In this document: positions 1 to 8,346 of the stretch, in pieces
Position numbering within the stretch: the stretch's first letter is position 1
How the letters are laid out: every line of letters begins with the position of its first letter
From: Muribaculaceae bacterium
GTDB taxonomy: Bacteria > Bacteroidota > Bacteroidia > Bacteroidales > Muribaculaceae
NCBI GenBank assembly: GCA_023662835.1
Contig: JAMPII010000010.1
Location: 1-51,043, forward strand
Length of the DNA: 51,043 nt
Reading direction: 5' to 3'
Notes under the pieces: model-generated
What the model was told of the DNA's origin: nothing
The model's database searches: none
What the model saw: the letters and a program-made list of their open reading frames with translations, nothing else
Program-made: the position numbers and the translations under genes

Positions 1-24
1 CGGTGTGAAAAGTTACCCAAAGTC

Positions 25-116
25 TCGCTGGCTTGGGTGCTTTTTGTCCTTTGGCTCAGTCACATAGCTCGCTATGCTCCTGAGCCTGCAGGCCAAAAAT
101 CCCTCCAAGCCAGCGA
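25..116. repeat. Large imperfect palindrome (about 92 nt hairpin)
   Basis: Nested inverted repeats share one axis. Bases 25-36 pair perfectly with 105-116, 41-46 with 94-99, 53-59 with 80-86, and 63-68 with 71-76, leaving a two-base loop. Small internal loops separate the paired blocks. The element is followed directly by the repeat at 117-151, whose near-identical inverted copy lies at the other end of the window. There is no open reading frame. It resembles a REP/BIME-like palindromic element or a structured RNA; I cannot assign a family. Confidence 0.75.
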
Positions 117-151
117 CCCCAGCGGCCCTGAAATTTTATGATATGGGCCCT
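117..151 (+). repeat. 35-bp dispersed repeat, left copy
   Basis: This 35-base segment matches the reverse complement of 50991-51025 at 34 of 35 positions. It begins with CCCCAGCGG and ends with GATATGGGCCCT. It lies directly after the large palindrome at 25-116 and upstream of proS. Read toward the neighbouring gene, both copies have the same orientation. A repeat at both contig ends is what assembly breaks at multi-copy elements look like (inference). Confidence 0.85.
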
Positions 152-298
152 AAAAATTTTGTCAATCATTCTCCGGTAAGTTAAGTGCTTTTTGAAGAAG
201 TAGAGAAACGTTAAATACTTAACATATATTAATCTATGTGTGTCTCATTATTGCACACTATGGATTTTACTTTTGCGCATAAATCAAGACTCACTGCA
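152..298. other. Non-coding spacer after the end repeat
   Basis: This AT-rich stretch has no convincing reading frame. Near its right end, 268-275 matches the Bacteroidetes -7 element TAnnTTTG, about 24 bases before the possible start codon at 299. I do not find the partner -33 TTTG at the usual distance. Nothing else is supported here. Confidence 0.4.
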
Positions 299-505
299 AT
301 GAAAATAAAAAAGCCAAAAGGACCAAAAAACCAGGAAATAACTCGTTTCGACAAAGAATCCATTAACCGAAATTTAGTTCACAGTAACGTCAATCACAGC
401 GCAATTGAGGCACAACCATTTTTAGGCGACGAGATTGAAAAATTGAAATCGTTTAATGAAGGGCGCGATGCATACGCTTATGGATGTTATACAAATCGCT
501 TTTAA
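299..505 (+). CDS. Possible 68-residue hypothetical protein
   Basis: A short ORF running from ATG at 299 to a stop at 505. The predicted product is hydrophilic, with a Lys-rich N-terminus (MKIKKPKGPK) and no membrane segment or signal peptide. A TAnnTTTG match at 268-275 sits where a -7 box would be. An in-frame ATG at 236 would give 89 residues but lies upstream of that box. I do not recognise the protein, and it may be a chance ORF in the long gap before proS. Confidence 0.22.
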   Translation: MKIKKPKGPKNQEITRFDKESINRNLVHSNVNHSAIEAQPFLGDEIEKLKSFNEGRDAYAYGCYTNRF

Positions 506-557
506 TAACATTTTTGTAAGAAGCTGCATAAGATTATAATATGTGATAAATAATTTG

Positions 558-565
558 TAAATTTG
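558..565 (+). promoter_or_regulatory. Possible -7 element for proS
   Basis: TAAATTTG matches the Bacteroidetes -7 consensus TAnnTTTG about 105 bases before the proS start. No TTTG is seen 19-21 bases upstream, so this is only a half match. Confidence 0.35.
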
Positions 566-669
566 CGTTATGAAAAATGCGTCAAAACGGCGTATCAATG
601 TACTAATAAAAATAAAGCATGTAAATTGTTTGGAACACAGCGCAATTTGCAAATAACCTATTATATACA

Positions 670-2151
670 ATGGCAAAAGAATTAAAAGATCTTACCAAAA
701 GAAGTGAAGATTATTCGAAATGGTATAACGAACTGGTAGTAAAAGCCGATTTGGCAGAGCAAAGCGCCGTTCGAGGTTGTATGGTTATAAAGCCATATGG
801 ATATGCAATCTGGGAAAAGATGCAACAAACGCTCGACCGCATGTTCAAAGAAACAGGAGTTCAAAACGCATATTTCCCATTACTTATCCCAAAATCATAC
901 CTTTGCCGCGAAGCAGAACACGTTGAAGGTTTCGCTAAAGAATGTGCTGTTGTTACACATTATCGCCTGAAAAATGACCCCAATGGAAATGGTGTCGTGG
1001 TCGACCCAGACGCCCGCTTGGAGGAAGAATTGATTGTTCGTCCCACTTCTGAAACTATTATCTGGGGTACATATAAAAATTGGATCCACAGCTATCGCGA
1101 CCTTCCCATTCTGTGCAACCAATGGGCAAACGTGATGCGCTGGGAAATGAGAACGCGTATGTTCTTGCGTACGGCTGAATTCCTCTGGCAAGAGGGTCAT
1201 TGTGCCCATGCAACAGCCGAGGAGTCGGAGCAGCGTACGGTTCAAATGATAAATATTTATGCTGACTTTGCCGAAAAATATATGGCAATGCCGGTTATAA
1301 AAGGAGTGAAGAGCGCTAACGAACGTTTTGCAGGTGCGCTAAACACTTACACAATCGAAGCTATGATGCAGGACGGCAAGGCTTTGCAATCAGGCACTTC
1401 CCATAATCTGGGGCAGAATTTTGCCAAGGCGTTTGATGTGACATTTGTCAACAAAGAGAATAAGCCCGAATATGTTTGGGCAAACTCATGGGGCGTTTCA
1501 ACACGATTGATGGGCGCTTTGATTATGTCTCACTCTGACGACAATGGTCTTGTACTTCCGCCTCATCTGGCTCCCATTCAGGTTGTTATAATCCCGATTC
1601 ATAAGAATGCCGAACAACTTGCAGCTATATCTGAAGTCGTAGCGCCAATTGTTAAGGAGTTGCAGTCGCTGGGTGTGAGTGTAAAATTTGACGACGCTGA
1701 CAATAAGCGTCCCGGATTCAAATTTGCCGACTACGAACTGAAGGGCGTGCCGGTACGCCTGGCTTTAGGCGCCCGTGATCTCGAAAACGGAACTGTAGAG
1801 GTAATGCGACGCGACACCCTTGAAAAACATGAAGCTCCTATTGAGGGCATCGCAGCTTATGTAAAGAATCTTCTTGAGGAAATTCAGGATAATATATATC
1901 AAAAAGCTTTGAAGCATCGAGAAGAGATGACGAGAACCGTCGAAACTTACGACGAATTCAAAGTTGAGATTGAAAAAGGTGGTTTTATTTTAGCCCACTG
2001 GGACGGGACTACAGAAACAGAAGAAAAAATCAAAGAGGAAACCAAAGCTACAATCCGTTGCATACCCCTGGATGGAGATAAGACTCCCGGCTTTTGCATG
2101 GTAACGGGTAAGCCTTCGGCACAGCGTGTAATTTTTGCACGTAATTACTAA
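670..2151 (+). CDS. proS: Prolyl-tRNA synthetase (archaeal/eukaryal type)
   Basis: Charges tRNA-Pro with proline using ATP in the cytoplasm. The 493-residue length, the absence of the bacterial-type editing insertion and the C-terminal end in Tyr (FARNY) fit the shorter archaeal/eukaryal-like ProS found in many Bacteroidetes. Class II features are visible: the proline/ATP-site segment RPTSET near residue 125, and a motif 2 region with [20 protein letters not shown] near 155-175, followed by an anticodon-binding domain from about residue 300. The start at 670 gives the usual [19 protein letters not shown] opening. A glycosyltransferase follows 20 bases downstream and may be cotranscribed. No editing domain is present. 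Confidence 0.97.
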   Translation: MAKELKDLTKRSEDYSKWYNELVVKADLAEQSAVRGCMVIKPYGYAIWEKMQQTLDRMFKETGVQNAYFPLLIPKSYLCREAEHVEGFAKECAVVTHYRLKNDPNGNGVVVDPDARLEEELIVRPTSETIIWGTYKNWIHSYRDLPILCNQWANVMRWEMRTRMFLRTAEFLWQEGHCAHATAEESEQRTVQMINIYADFAEKYMAMPVIKGVKSANERFAGALNTYTIEAMMQDGKALQSGTSHNLGQNFAKAFDVTFVNKENKPEYVWANSWGVSTRLMGALIMSHSDDNGLVLPPHLAPIQVVIIPIHKNAEQLAAISEVVAPIVKELQSLGVSVKFDDADNKRPGFKFADYELKGVPVRLALGARDLENGTVEVMRRDTLEKHEAPIEGIAAYVKNLLEEIQDNIYQKALKHREEMTRTVETYDEFKVEIEKGGFILAHWDGTTETEEKIKEETKATIRCIPLDGDKTPGFCMVTGKPSAQRVIFARNY

Positions 2152-2171
2152 ACTACCCCTGAAAGTATAAC

Positions 2172-3125
2172 ATGATTCAGCCCAGGTTGGCAATTATAAT
2201 ACCCTGCTATAACGAATCGGAGGCGCTTCCAATCACGGTGGCGCATCTGATTCGGTTATTGGATGAAATGTCGTCAAGCGGGTTAATATCATCGGACAGT
2301 TTCATCTTATGTTGTAATGACGGAAGTACCGATGCCACTTGGAAAATCATTGAGCAACTGCATTATAATAATTCCAGAGTTAAGGGCATATCGCTGGCTC
2401 ATAATCGAGGCCATCAATATGCTTTGCTCGCAGGGTTAATGACAGCTAAGGACTATTGCGACGCAGCCATATCGATCGACGCTGACCTGCAAGACGATCC
2501 AAATGCAATAGTGAAAATGGTTCAGGAATTCGTCAACAACGGTAAAGAAATCGTTTATGGCGTAAGATCGAGCCGCACCAACGACAGTTGGTTTAAGCGG
2601 ACTAGCGCCCATATGTTCTACAAACTGCAGCGCAAAATGGGACTCGACACTGTGTTCGACCACGCCGACTATAGGCTCATGAGCCACAGAGCATTGGAAT
2701 TTCTATCGGAATATGGCGAAAGTAACCTGTTCCTGCGTGGTATTATACCGCAAATTGGACTGGATTCAGCGATAGTGCATTACGAACGCAAGGAACGTAT
2801 AGCTGGCGAAACCAAATATCCGCTGGCAAAAATGATCAGTCTTTCTATCGACGGAATCACTTCCTTTTCTGCTCGTCCGCTAAGAATAGTATTCGTTTTG
2901 GGAATAATACTCCTTTTGCTGGATATATCTATTGCTATATATGTTCTCGGAGCTTATTTCCGACAGGAAGTTATTTCCGGTTGGACATCACTGATGCTGT
3001 CAATATGGTTTTTAGGGAGCGTAGTTCTGATTGGGATCGGTATTGTAGGCGAATACGTTGGCAAAATTTACGTGGAAGTTAAACATCGTCCCCGCTACGC
3101 TATCCGCGACAAACTACTTGATTAA
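2172..3125 (+). CDS. Family 2 glycosyltransferase, GtrB/dolichol-phosphate-sugar synthase type
   Basis: Probably transfers a sugar from a nucleotide donor to a polyprenyl phosphate at the inner membrane face. The N-terminal GT-A domain has the PCYNESEALP opening (residues 11-20), a NDGSTD donor-site motif at 49-54 and the metal-binding DADLQDDP at 103-110. The C-terminal part holds two hydrophobic segments at roughly 238-262 and 272-297, the usual two-helix anchor of GtrB/ArnC-like enzymes; total length 317 is typical. It lies 20 bases after proS. Its stop overlaps by four bases the stop of the convergent AlkD/HEAT-like gene. The sugar and acceptor cannot be told from sequence. Confidence 0.88.
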   Translation: MIQPRLAIIIPCYNESEALPITVAHLIRLLDEMSSSGLISSDSFILCCNDGSTDATWKIIEQLHYNNSRVKGISLAHNRGHQYALLAGLMTAKDYCDAAISIDADLQDDPNAIVKMVQEFVNNGKEIVYGVRSSRTNDSWFKRTSAHMFYKLQRKMGLDTVFDHADYRLMSHRALEFLSEYGESNLFLRGIIPQIGLDSAIVHYERKERIAGETKYPLAKMISLSIDGITSFSARPLRIVFVLGIILLLLDISIAIYVLGAYFRQEVISGWTSLMLSIWFLGSVVLIGIGIVGEYVGKIYVEVKHRPRYAIRDKLLD

Positions 3126-3682
3126 AGTTGACTGTTTTCCTGCACAAAATAGCTTATTTCATTAAGCAATTGAAGAGCAATCAAGCGAGTGGTGTCACAA
3201 TTTTGAGCAAATTCATGCTCAGCAAATTTTTTTGCATCTTCTAACTTCTCAGGCAATAGACGAAAAAACATTCTCAAAACTGCATATCGAGTCAATGGGT
3301 TTGTTGCTCCAATATTAGAAGCAATCAGCTCGACGGCAATTTCACGATTTTGTGAAAGCTGCTTCATACAGAAAACGTCGATAGCTTCCCGACTTTTTGC
3401 TTTTTCAATCCATTCTTGAGCTAGATTTACCGTAAGCCGGTTGGCAGGAATCAACATTGCCGACAATAACTGCGACTCACGCGTTGATTCGTTATCTAAC
3501 AGCTGCAGTGCTAATTCAACCGTATGCTCGGTATTTTGTGCTATCTCATTGATTTGAGGTAAATTCAGACCAAAAATATACTTATATGGCGACCCTTGTT
3601 TCCTAAGTGTTTCCGCTATAATCCCATTACGAAAAGCATAAAATTGCTTCTTTATATCTGTGATAACCATAGTTGCAGTCAT
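3122..3682 (-). CDS. AlkD-like / HEAT-repeat protein (DNA alkylation repair superfamily)
   Basis: A 186-residue, mostly alpha-helical protein with the repeating helix pattern and segments such as LPQINEIAQ and LTRYAVLRMFFRLLPEKLEDA that recall the DNA-alkylation-repair HEAT family in Bacteroidetes. AlkD removes alkylated bases without base flipping, but this protein is shorter than AlkD (about 230), and I do not see the characteristic Trp-Asp-x-x-Asp surroundings; the matching place reads REAIDVFC. Enzyme activity is therefore uncertain. A second in-frame ATG at 3670 is possible. It follows the ThiE-like gene by six bases, so it is probably the last gene of that operon. Confidence 0.6.
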   Translation of the reverse strand: MTATMVITDIKKQFYAFRNGIIAETLRKQGSPYKYIFGLNLPQINEIAQNTEHTVELALQLLDNESTRESQLLSAMLIPANRLTVNLAQEWIEKAKSREAIDVFCMKQLSQNREIAVELIASNIGATNPLTRYAVLRMFFRLLPEKLEDAKKFAEHEFAQNCDTTRLIALQLLNEISYFVQENSQL

Positions 3683-3688
3683 GTGTTT

Positions 3689-4303
3689 CTATTTTGTCAA
3701 AGCGGCATCTATCGTATCGAAACATCCTCTAATAACGTCAGTCACTGAATGGGTTGCCGAAACATCAGATGATTCCACTGACATAATGATTCCTCGACCA
3801 CCGTTCCCAAATATTGCTGAACATTTGTCTAAATTGGGCTGACCTACGCATTGAACAACAACCGGAACAGGCACGTTCATTGAAGTCAGACGGGTAGTAA
3901 TTGTCTGCAGTTCATTGTCAGTTAAGTTTTTCACAGTAACATAATCGATATCAGCAAAATCATATAAGCGTTTGATTTCGTCGGGCGATTTTGTTGTTAC
4001 GCCTATAATTGCATGCGGGCCTAACTCACGACGGACATCAATCGCGTTTATTGTATTGAATTCATCCAAATGGATGCCATGAACTCTCTTCTCCTTAACT
4101 AAAGTTAAGTCGTTCTCAATAGTCAATATTACATCAAGTCCTTTGAGTTCGTCATATACAGCTTCAACAATCTCTTTACTATACAGACCATTGTCATCAG
4201 GCTGTAGTTGTAGCTGAATCCACCGACATCCGGAATCCAGCGCCTCTTTTATCTGAAGTAATGTTTCGGCCTTGTTTTTGGCTTTTGCAACAAATATCAG
4301 CAT
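3689..4303 (-). CDS. ThiE/TenI-like protein, probably lacking thiamine phosphate synthase residues
   Basis: A 204-residue protein with the TIM-barrel order of the thiamine phosphate synthase/TenI family: WIQLQL at 28-33, GIHLDE near 76, IGVTTKSPDE near 100, DYVTVKNL near 118 and a GNGGRGIIMS phosphate-loop-like segment near 165-175. Several usual ThiE residues are not seen: QLR-x-K reads QLQLQ, HLGQ-DD reads HLDEFNT, and no GP-x-(F/Y)-x-T-x-TK segment is found. It may be a degenerate ThiE, a TenI-like protein or something new. It starts three bases after the ThiS-like gene, so the two are translationally close. No thiC, thiG or thiH lies nearby. Confidence 0.7.
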   Translation of the reverse strand: MLIFVAKAKNKAETLLQIKEALDSGCRWIQLQLQPDDNGLYSKEIVEAVYDELKGLDVILTIENDLTLVKEKRVHGIHLDEFNTINAIDVRRELGPHAIIGVTTKSPDEIKRLYDFADIDYVTVKNLTDNELQTITTRLTSMNVPVPVVVQCVGQPNLDKCSAIFGNGGRGIIMSVESSDVSATHSVTDVIRGCFDTIDAALTK

Positions 4304-4306
4304 AAA

Positions 4307-4498
4307 CTATAACGGTTCTATAACCTGAACTTTATCTCCAGTCTGTAGTACTGCTGCATCGCGGTCAACTAATGGTATAACTTCACCATTTAATGCTGTA
4401 ATAATATCTGTAGGATCAATGCCTGCAATATTCAATGCACCCTGAAGAGTGGTATAGTCAGGAACTTCTAAATTCTTTTCGTTAATTGTAATTTCCAT
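4307..4498 (-). CDS. ThiS/MoaD-like beta-grasp protein without C-terminal Gly-Gly
   Basis: A 63-residue protein with the ThiS pattern: a short beta-hairpin start (MEITINEKNLEVP), a helix, then ITALNGEVIPLVDRDAAVL and a final TGDKVQVIEPL. Family members carry sulfur as a thiocarboxylate on a C-terminal Gly-Gly for thiazole synthesis. Here the chain stops at ...EPL with a TAG codon, about three residues before the expected Gly-Gly, so that chemistry looks impossible. The gene directly precedes the ThiE-like gene. The 53-base gap upstream is too short for a TPP riboswitch. The fold assignment is fairly secure; the function is not. Confidence 0.75.
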   Translation of the reverse strand: MEITINEKNLEVPDYTTLQGALNIAGIDPTDIITALNGEVIPLVDRDAAVLQTGDKVQVIEPL

Positions 4499-4551
4499 AA
4501 TCGTTTGATTTTATATCGTTTGTTATTCTAACAATTATGGAATATGTTTGT

Positions 4552-5337
4552 TTATTCAAATTTTATAATGTCGTTGAGCAAATAAACCGGGAATTTCCCG
4601 CGGAAAGCCTCAATCATTTCTTTGTTTAAATCGGATGTGTGAATCAGTTCGGAATAATTATCGCCAACGGGCAGCCCCTTTGGATCGATAATCTTTGAGG
4701 TTTGCGAATAAACTCCATAGTTGTCGATGCCTGAACGGTTAGCACCAATTACATAAGCTTGATTTTCAATAGCTCGAGCTATTAACAGATGCTCCCAAGC
4801 GTAAAGGCGTGTGTCGGGCCAATTTGCCATGACCAGCAGCAAATCATATCCGCCTTTATCGCTACGGAGCCACGCCGGGAATCGCAAATCGAAACATACA
4901 GCCATTGCAATGTTCCAACCACGGTAGCGCACTATAGGAATTGGGCGTTCGCCAGATGCATAAATAAGATTTTCGCCACTGATTTCGAACAAATGGTGCT
5001 TGTCATATTCAGTCACCTCGCCTGAAGGTTCAACAAAATAGGCACGATTCTTCAGCTTTTCTCCTTCTGCCACTATTACTGAGCCGGCAACCGCCAAATT
5101 GTATTTTTTCGCCCACAAGCGCATTTTATTCAGGGTGTGCCCGTTTATTGTCTCAGCACATTTCAGCGCCAAATCCCGTTCCACAATAAAACCTGTTGTA
5201 AACATTTCCGGCAACACGGCTAAATCGTAGCCTTCCGGAAGCGATGCAATCAGTTTCTCTGCTTCAATCAGATTTGTATCAATATCGCCCCAGGCTATAT
5301 TTAGCTGTATTGCGGCTACTTTCAAATTATTACTCAT
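4552..5337 (-). CDS. Nitrilase-superfamily amidohydrolase (omega-amidase/YafV-like)
   Basis: A 261-residue carbon-nitrogen hydrolase. The catalytic triad is visible: Glu44 in LPEMFTTGF, Lys113 in YDKHHLF and Cys148 in AVCFDLRFP. The DKHHLFEIS and CFDLRFPAWLR segments fit the Nit2/YafV branch, which hydrolyses omega-amides of alpha-keto acids (2-oxoglutaramate, 2-oxosuccinamate); that substrate is family inference. The start codon overlaps the end of the acyltransferase gene by eight bases, so the two are in one operon. It lies upstream of the ThiS-like gene, with a 53-base gap. Length is normal and no key residue is missing. Confidence 0.88.
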   Translation of the reverse strand: MSNNLKVAAIQLNIAWGDIDTNLIEAEKLIASLPEGYDLAVLPEMFTTGFIVERDLALKCAETINGHTLNKMRLWAKKYNLAVAGSVIVAEGEKLKNRAYFVEPSGEVTEYDKHHLFEISGENLIYASGERPIPIVRYRGWNIAMAVCFDLRFPAWLRSDKGGYDLLLVMANWPDTRLYAWEHLLIARAIENQAYVIGANRSGIDNYGVYSQTSKIIDPKGLPVGDNYSELIHTSDLNKEMIEAFRGKFPVYLLNDIIKFE

Positions 5338-5875
5338 CGTCGGTACTGAATTTTTCGGGATATTTTGCGTTGAATTGACTATAAAATTTCTTAACAGCTT
5401 TCATGTCGGCATCTATATCTGCAGTTGGAACAAATTCGGTCTTTACTTCAATGTATTTACGCTTATAATCAATTGCTCCTAGCAAAAGTGGAACATTTGC
5501 TTGTAAGGCAATGTGCAGAAAACCGTGGCGCCATGTCGAAGTTCGGCTTCGTGTCCCTTCGGGAGTAATTGCCAGCGATAAACGTTCGCTTGAATTGTAC
5601 TTTTCAACAATAACATCAGTCAACGAACTTCCCCGCTGTTTTTTTACCGGTATCCCGCCCAGTGCTCGGAAAAACACGCCAAGTGGTCCCTTGAACCACT
5701 GTTCCTTCATCAGAAAGCCTGCCTTACGACCAATTGACCGATAGGCAAGTTCGCCTAGGACAAAATCCCAATTACTTGTGTGTGGTGCCACACATATTAA
5801 ACATTTCGGATAGTCGGGTGTAGTAATTTCAACTCTCCACCCGAATATCCGAAGTAGCAGTTTTGATAAATTCAT
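5330..5875 (-). CDS. PlsC-like 1-acyl-glycerol-3-phosphate acyltransferase family protein
   Basis: A short (181 residue) glycerolipid acyltransferase. The HX4D catalytic motif is HTSNWD at 32-37, and the acceptor-binding motif is TPEGTR at 104-109. A WFKGPLGVFFRALGGIPV segment lies between them, as in PlsC proteins. There is no clear N-terminal membrane helix; a weakly hydrophobic stretch at the start may sit at the membrane surface. It likely acylates a phospholipid or related acceptor, but the acceptor is not determinable. It overlaps the nitrilase gene by eight bases and starts nine bases after the stop of the 113-residue hypothetical gene. Confidence 0.85.
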   Translation of the reverse strand: MNLSKLLLRIFGWRVEITTPDYPKCLICVAPHTSNWDFVLGELAYRSIGRKAGFLMKEQWFKGPLGVFFRALGGIPVKKQRGSSLTDVIVEKYNSSERLSLAITPEGTRSRTSTWRHGFLHIALQANVPLLLGAIDYKRKYIEVKTEFVPTADIDADMKAVKKFYSQFNAKYPEKFSTDDE

Positions 5876-5884
5876 TCTGTTATT

Positions 5885-6226
5885 TTATTCTGCTTGCTTA
5901 GCCGCCGGCAGGGCAGAATTCATGATAGAAACAATTTTTTCAACTCCTTGGTTGAAATTGTCAATCAAATTTTTGTATGCTTTTTTGAAATAGGTTGAGC
6001 GCGACTTTTTATATTCATATGCATTATTGAATGATTTCAAAGTCTTGTCATATGAAAAAGTAACGGCGTTAACCGTAGCGTACTGCAGATCGGCCGCTTC
6101 TACAATGGCGTCGTCCAGTTTTTCTTTATTAATGCCCGGAATCAATTGCTGTGACATAATACATTCACCTGCCAAATAGCCACATGTGCGTTTAATAGCT
6201 TTCTTTAATTGACGTTTTGTTGCCAT
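5885..6226 (-). CDS. Conserved hypothetical protein (113 residues)
   Basis: A small, basic, probably alpha-helical protein that opens with MATKRQLKKAIKRTCGYLAGEC and contains a Lys/Tyr-rich stretch near residues 70-90. It has no signal peptide or membrane segment. The N-terminus resembles hypothetical proteins I recall from Bacteroides, but I know no function. It lies nine bases before the acyltransferase gene and 84 bases after menE, consistent with the men-to-alkD-like operon. Confidence 0.75.
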   Translation of the reverse strand: MATKRQLKKAIKRTCGYLAGECIMSQQLIPGINKEKLDDAIVEAADLQYATVNAVTFSYDKTLKSFNNAYEYKKSRSTYFKKAYKNLIDNFNQGVEKIVSIMNSALPAAKQAE

Positions 6227-6310
6227 AGTTCTATTTATTAGTTTGGTAAATATTTACTTGAATTTATATTCCTTGCGCTAATTTAATAATTGTAGGCGGA
6301 ATAAACAAGT

Positions 6311-7291
6311 TTATAGATGAATACGCTTAATCTTTCCCGATTCGGTACGTTCGAACTTACCCATAAAAATTATATCTTTCGGACATTGATGGTGAGGCAA
6401 ATCCTTGCGTATTTTATTCAATAAAATATCTTTATCAGGCATATCCGTAGCCGATGTCTCAATTAATAATATAACTTCATGTCCCCACTTAGCCGACGGT
6501 CGCCAAGTAATATAGTAAGGAGCAGATATTAATGCGGATAGCTTTTGCTCAACCTCTTCAGGGCAAATTTTTAATCCACCCGAATTTATCACATTGTCGG
6601 CACGCCCAATTAAACGAAACGATATGTCCGACCTTAGTTCAACGATGTCGTTGGTTACAAGGCGTCCAAATGAATAATATTCCGAGTTTATCACCAGACA
6701 ATTCCTACAGTCGATTGTGAAGTTTACACCGGGCAAAGCCGTGTATATCTCCTCTGGATTTTGAGATGACACCAACGAAAGTGCTACGTGAGAACTCGTT
6801 TCTGTCATGCCATATGTCGCGTAGCTTGTAATATCATTTCTGGATAGGAGTAGGGTACGTTGCTTTTCTGTCATACGTCCGCCACCGACGATTAGATATT
6901 TACAATATCCGTCAGGAGTGTTTTTAACAAAACTGCCAACTTGCGACGGAACGATAGCTGCCAACTTGAATCGCCGTTGGTTACATCCCGTTATGTTATT
7001 TGACGGTCGATCAACAAATAAATGCGCACCTGAAATTAAGGAACGAACCACCATCATTTTGCCCGCGATATAATCGGGTGAAAGTGGCAAATACAAATTT
7101 TCGCCCGGTTGTATGCTGAAAAATCGGCATGTTGTTTCTGCGGAATGGATAAGATCTCTTTTGGGCAAACATATCTTCTTCGGCTTCCCGGTGGAACCCG
7201 AAGTGTACGCTACTATATAATCCACATCCGAGTTCCATTCGTTTATAAACTCCGAGACCTGATTATAAGGGTCGTGTATCATAAAATCCAA
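6311..7291 (-). CDS. menE: o-Succinylbenzoate-CoA ligase
   Basis: Activates o-succinylbenzoate to its CoA thioester in menaquinone synthesis, supplying MenB. ANL-family motifs are visible: the AYTSGSTGKPKK phosphate loop at 28-40, GMTETSSHVAL, the GRADNVINSGG hinge and a C-terminal Lys in ESGKIKR. At 326 residues it is shorter than the usual 450-500; the N-terminal part before the phosphate loop is reduced, a form common in Bacteroidetes. Its start overlaps the end of menC by 13 bases. Order menB-menC-menE is conserved; menF, menD and menH are not in the window. Confidence 0.93.
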   Translation of the reverse strand: MDFMIHDPYNQVSEFINEWNSDVDYIVAYTSGSTGKPKKICLPKRDLIHSAETTCRFFSIQPGENLYLPLSPDYIAGKMMVVRSLISGAHLFVDRPSNNITGCNQRRFKLAAIVPSQVGSFVKNTPDGYCKYLIVGGGRMTEKQRTLLLSRNDITSYATYGMTETSSHVALSLVSSQNPEEIYTALPGVNFTIDCRNCLVINSEYYSFGRLVTNDIVELRSDISFRLIGRADNVINSGGLKICPEEVEQKLSALISAPYYITWRPSAKWGHEVILLIETSATDMPDKDILLNKIRKDLPHHQCPKDIIFMGKFERTESGKIKRIHL

Positions 7292-8346
7292 TTCAGTTCA
7301 GGAAGTTTCCATTGCGCTTCCGGGTTAAATTTTAGTACCTGTCCGGTTTGAACTAACGGCGACTTAATATTATTTGTATATAAATTTCCCGTGCCCAATC
7401 CTTGAGGCAAATTTATGTTATGAAGTGATGTCCATTGTGCTATCGCATTAAGTCCGATATCCGACTCCAATGCGGAAGTAGCCCACCATCCAATTCCGAG
7501 TGAACGAGCAGTTTCAATCCAGTTGTCCGCCTGTGCAAAGCCTCCGCATAACGAGGGTTTTAGAATTATGTAATGAGGCTTGATTGTCGACAGCAATTCA
7601 CGTTTCCTCGAATCAGATGTGCATCCGATCAATTCTTCGTCCAATGCGATAGGAATTGGACTTTGGGCACAAATCCGGCTCATTGCCTCAATCTGTCCCT
7701 GCTTGATGGGTTGCTCTATCGAGTGTATGCCGTAGCGCGACAATGCATCCAGTTTGAACAACGCATTCTCCTGTGTGAAAGCTCCATTAGCATCAAGTCT
7801 GATTGTCAATTCCTGAGCTGAAAATTCCGAACGTATGTAACGTAGCAACTCCAGTTCATTGTTGAAGTCAATACCGCCAATTTTTAGTTTGATGCACATG
7901 AAACCTGATTCGATTTTCGACTTTATCCGAGTACGCATCTCCTCTGCGTTTCCCATCCAAATCAGACCATTTATTTCAATTTCCGATTTTCCTTCACTCC
8001 AGGCAGATGGGAATGGCATCATTTCCTTAGCCGACTTTAAGTCGGCTATCGCTGTTTCCAGACCAAACCTTACCGACGAATTTGCCGAAGCTGCGGCTTG
8101 TTCCGGAGTTAATAATCCACGGTTTATCTGTTCAAGAAGGGCTTTGAGATCGCCAAGATAAGTCGATGAATCTTCAGCGCTTAGACCTCGAAAAATTGCA
8201 CATTCTCCCCAGCCTGATTTTTGAGGGTTATCAGTGTCGGTTAGTTTGACAAAATATGTTTCTTTGTCAATCATTGTAGCCCTCGACGTTATGGCGGGAG
8301 TTTTAAAGCAAAGTGTGTATGGCGCTAGAGCTATCCGATACGGCAT
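7279..8346 (-). CDS. menC: o-Succinylbenzoate synthase
   Basis: Dehydrates SHCHC to o-succinylbenzoate in menaquinone synthesis. It is an enolase-superfamily protein of 355 residues. The catalytic Lys pair is in IKLKIG (152-157), the metal ligands are Asp185 in RLDANGAF, Glu211 in IEQP and Asp236 in ALDEE, and the second catalytic Lys263 is in ILKPSLCGG. All expected residues are present. The ATG overlaps the menB stop by one base, and the gene overlaps menE by 13 bases, so translation of the three genes is tightly coupled. Confidence 0.95.
   Translation of the reverse strand: MPYRIALAPYTLCFKTPAITSRATMIDKETYFVKLTDTDNPQKSGWGECAIFRGLSAEDSSTYLGDLKALLEQINRGLLTPEQAAASANSSVRFGLETAIADLKSAKEMMPFPSAWSEGKSEIEINGLIWMGNAEEMRTRIKSKIESGFMCIKLKIGGIDFNNELELLRYIRSEFSAQELTIRLDANGAFTQENALFKLDALSRYGIHSIEQPIKQGQIEAMSRICAQSPIPIALDEELIGCTSDSRKRELLSTIKPHYIILKPSLCGGFAQADNWIETARSLGIGWWATSALESDIGLNAIAQWTSLHNINLPQGLGTGNLYTNNIKSPLVQTGQVLKFNPEAQWKLPELNWIL

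Noticed and set aside
4499-4551. TPP riboswitch upstream of the ThiS-like gene
   Set aside because: The gap is 53 bases, too short, and lacks conserved TPP-riboswitch segments.
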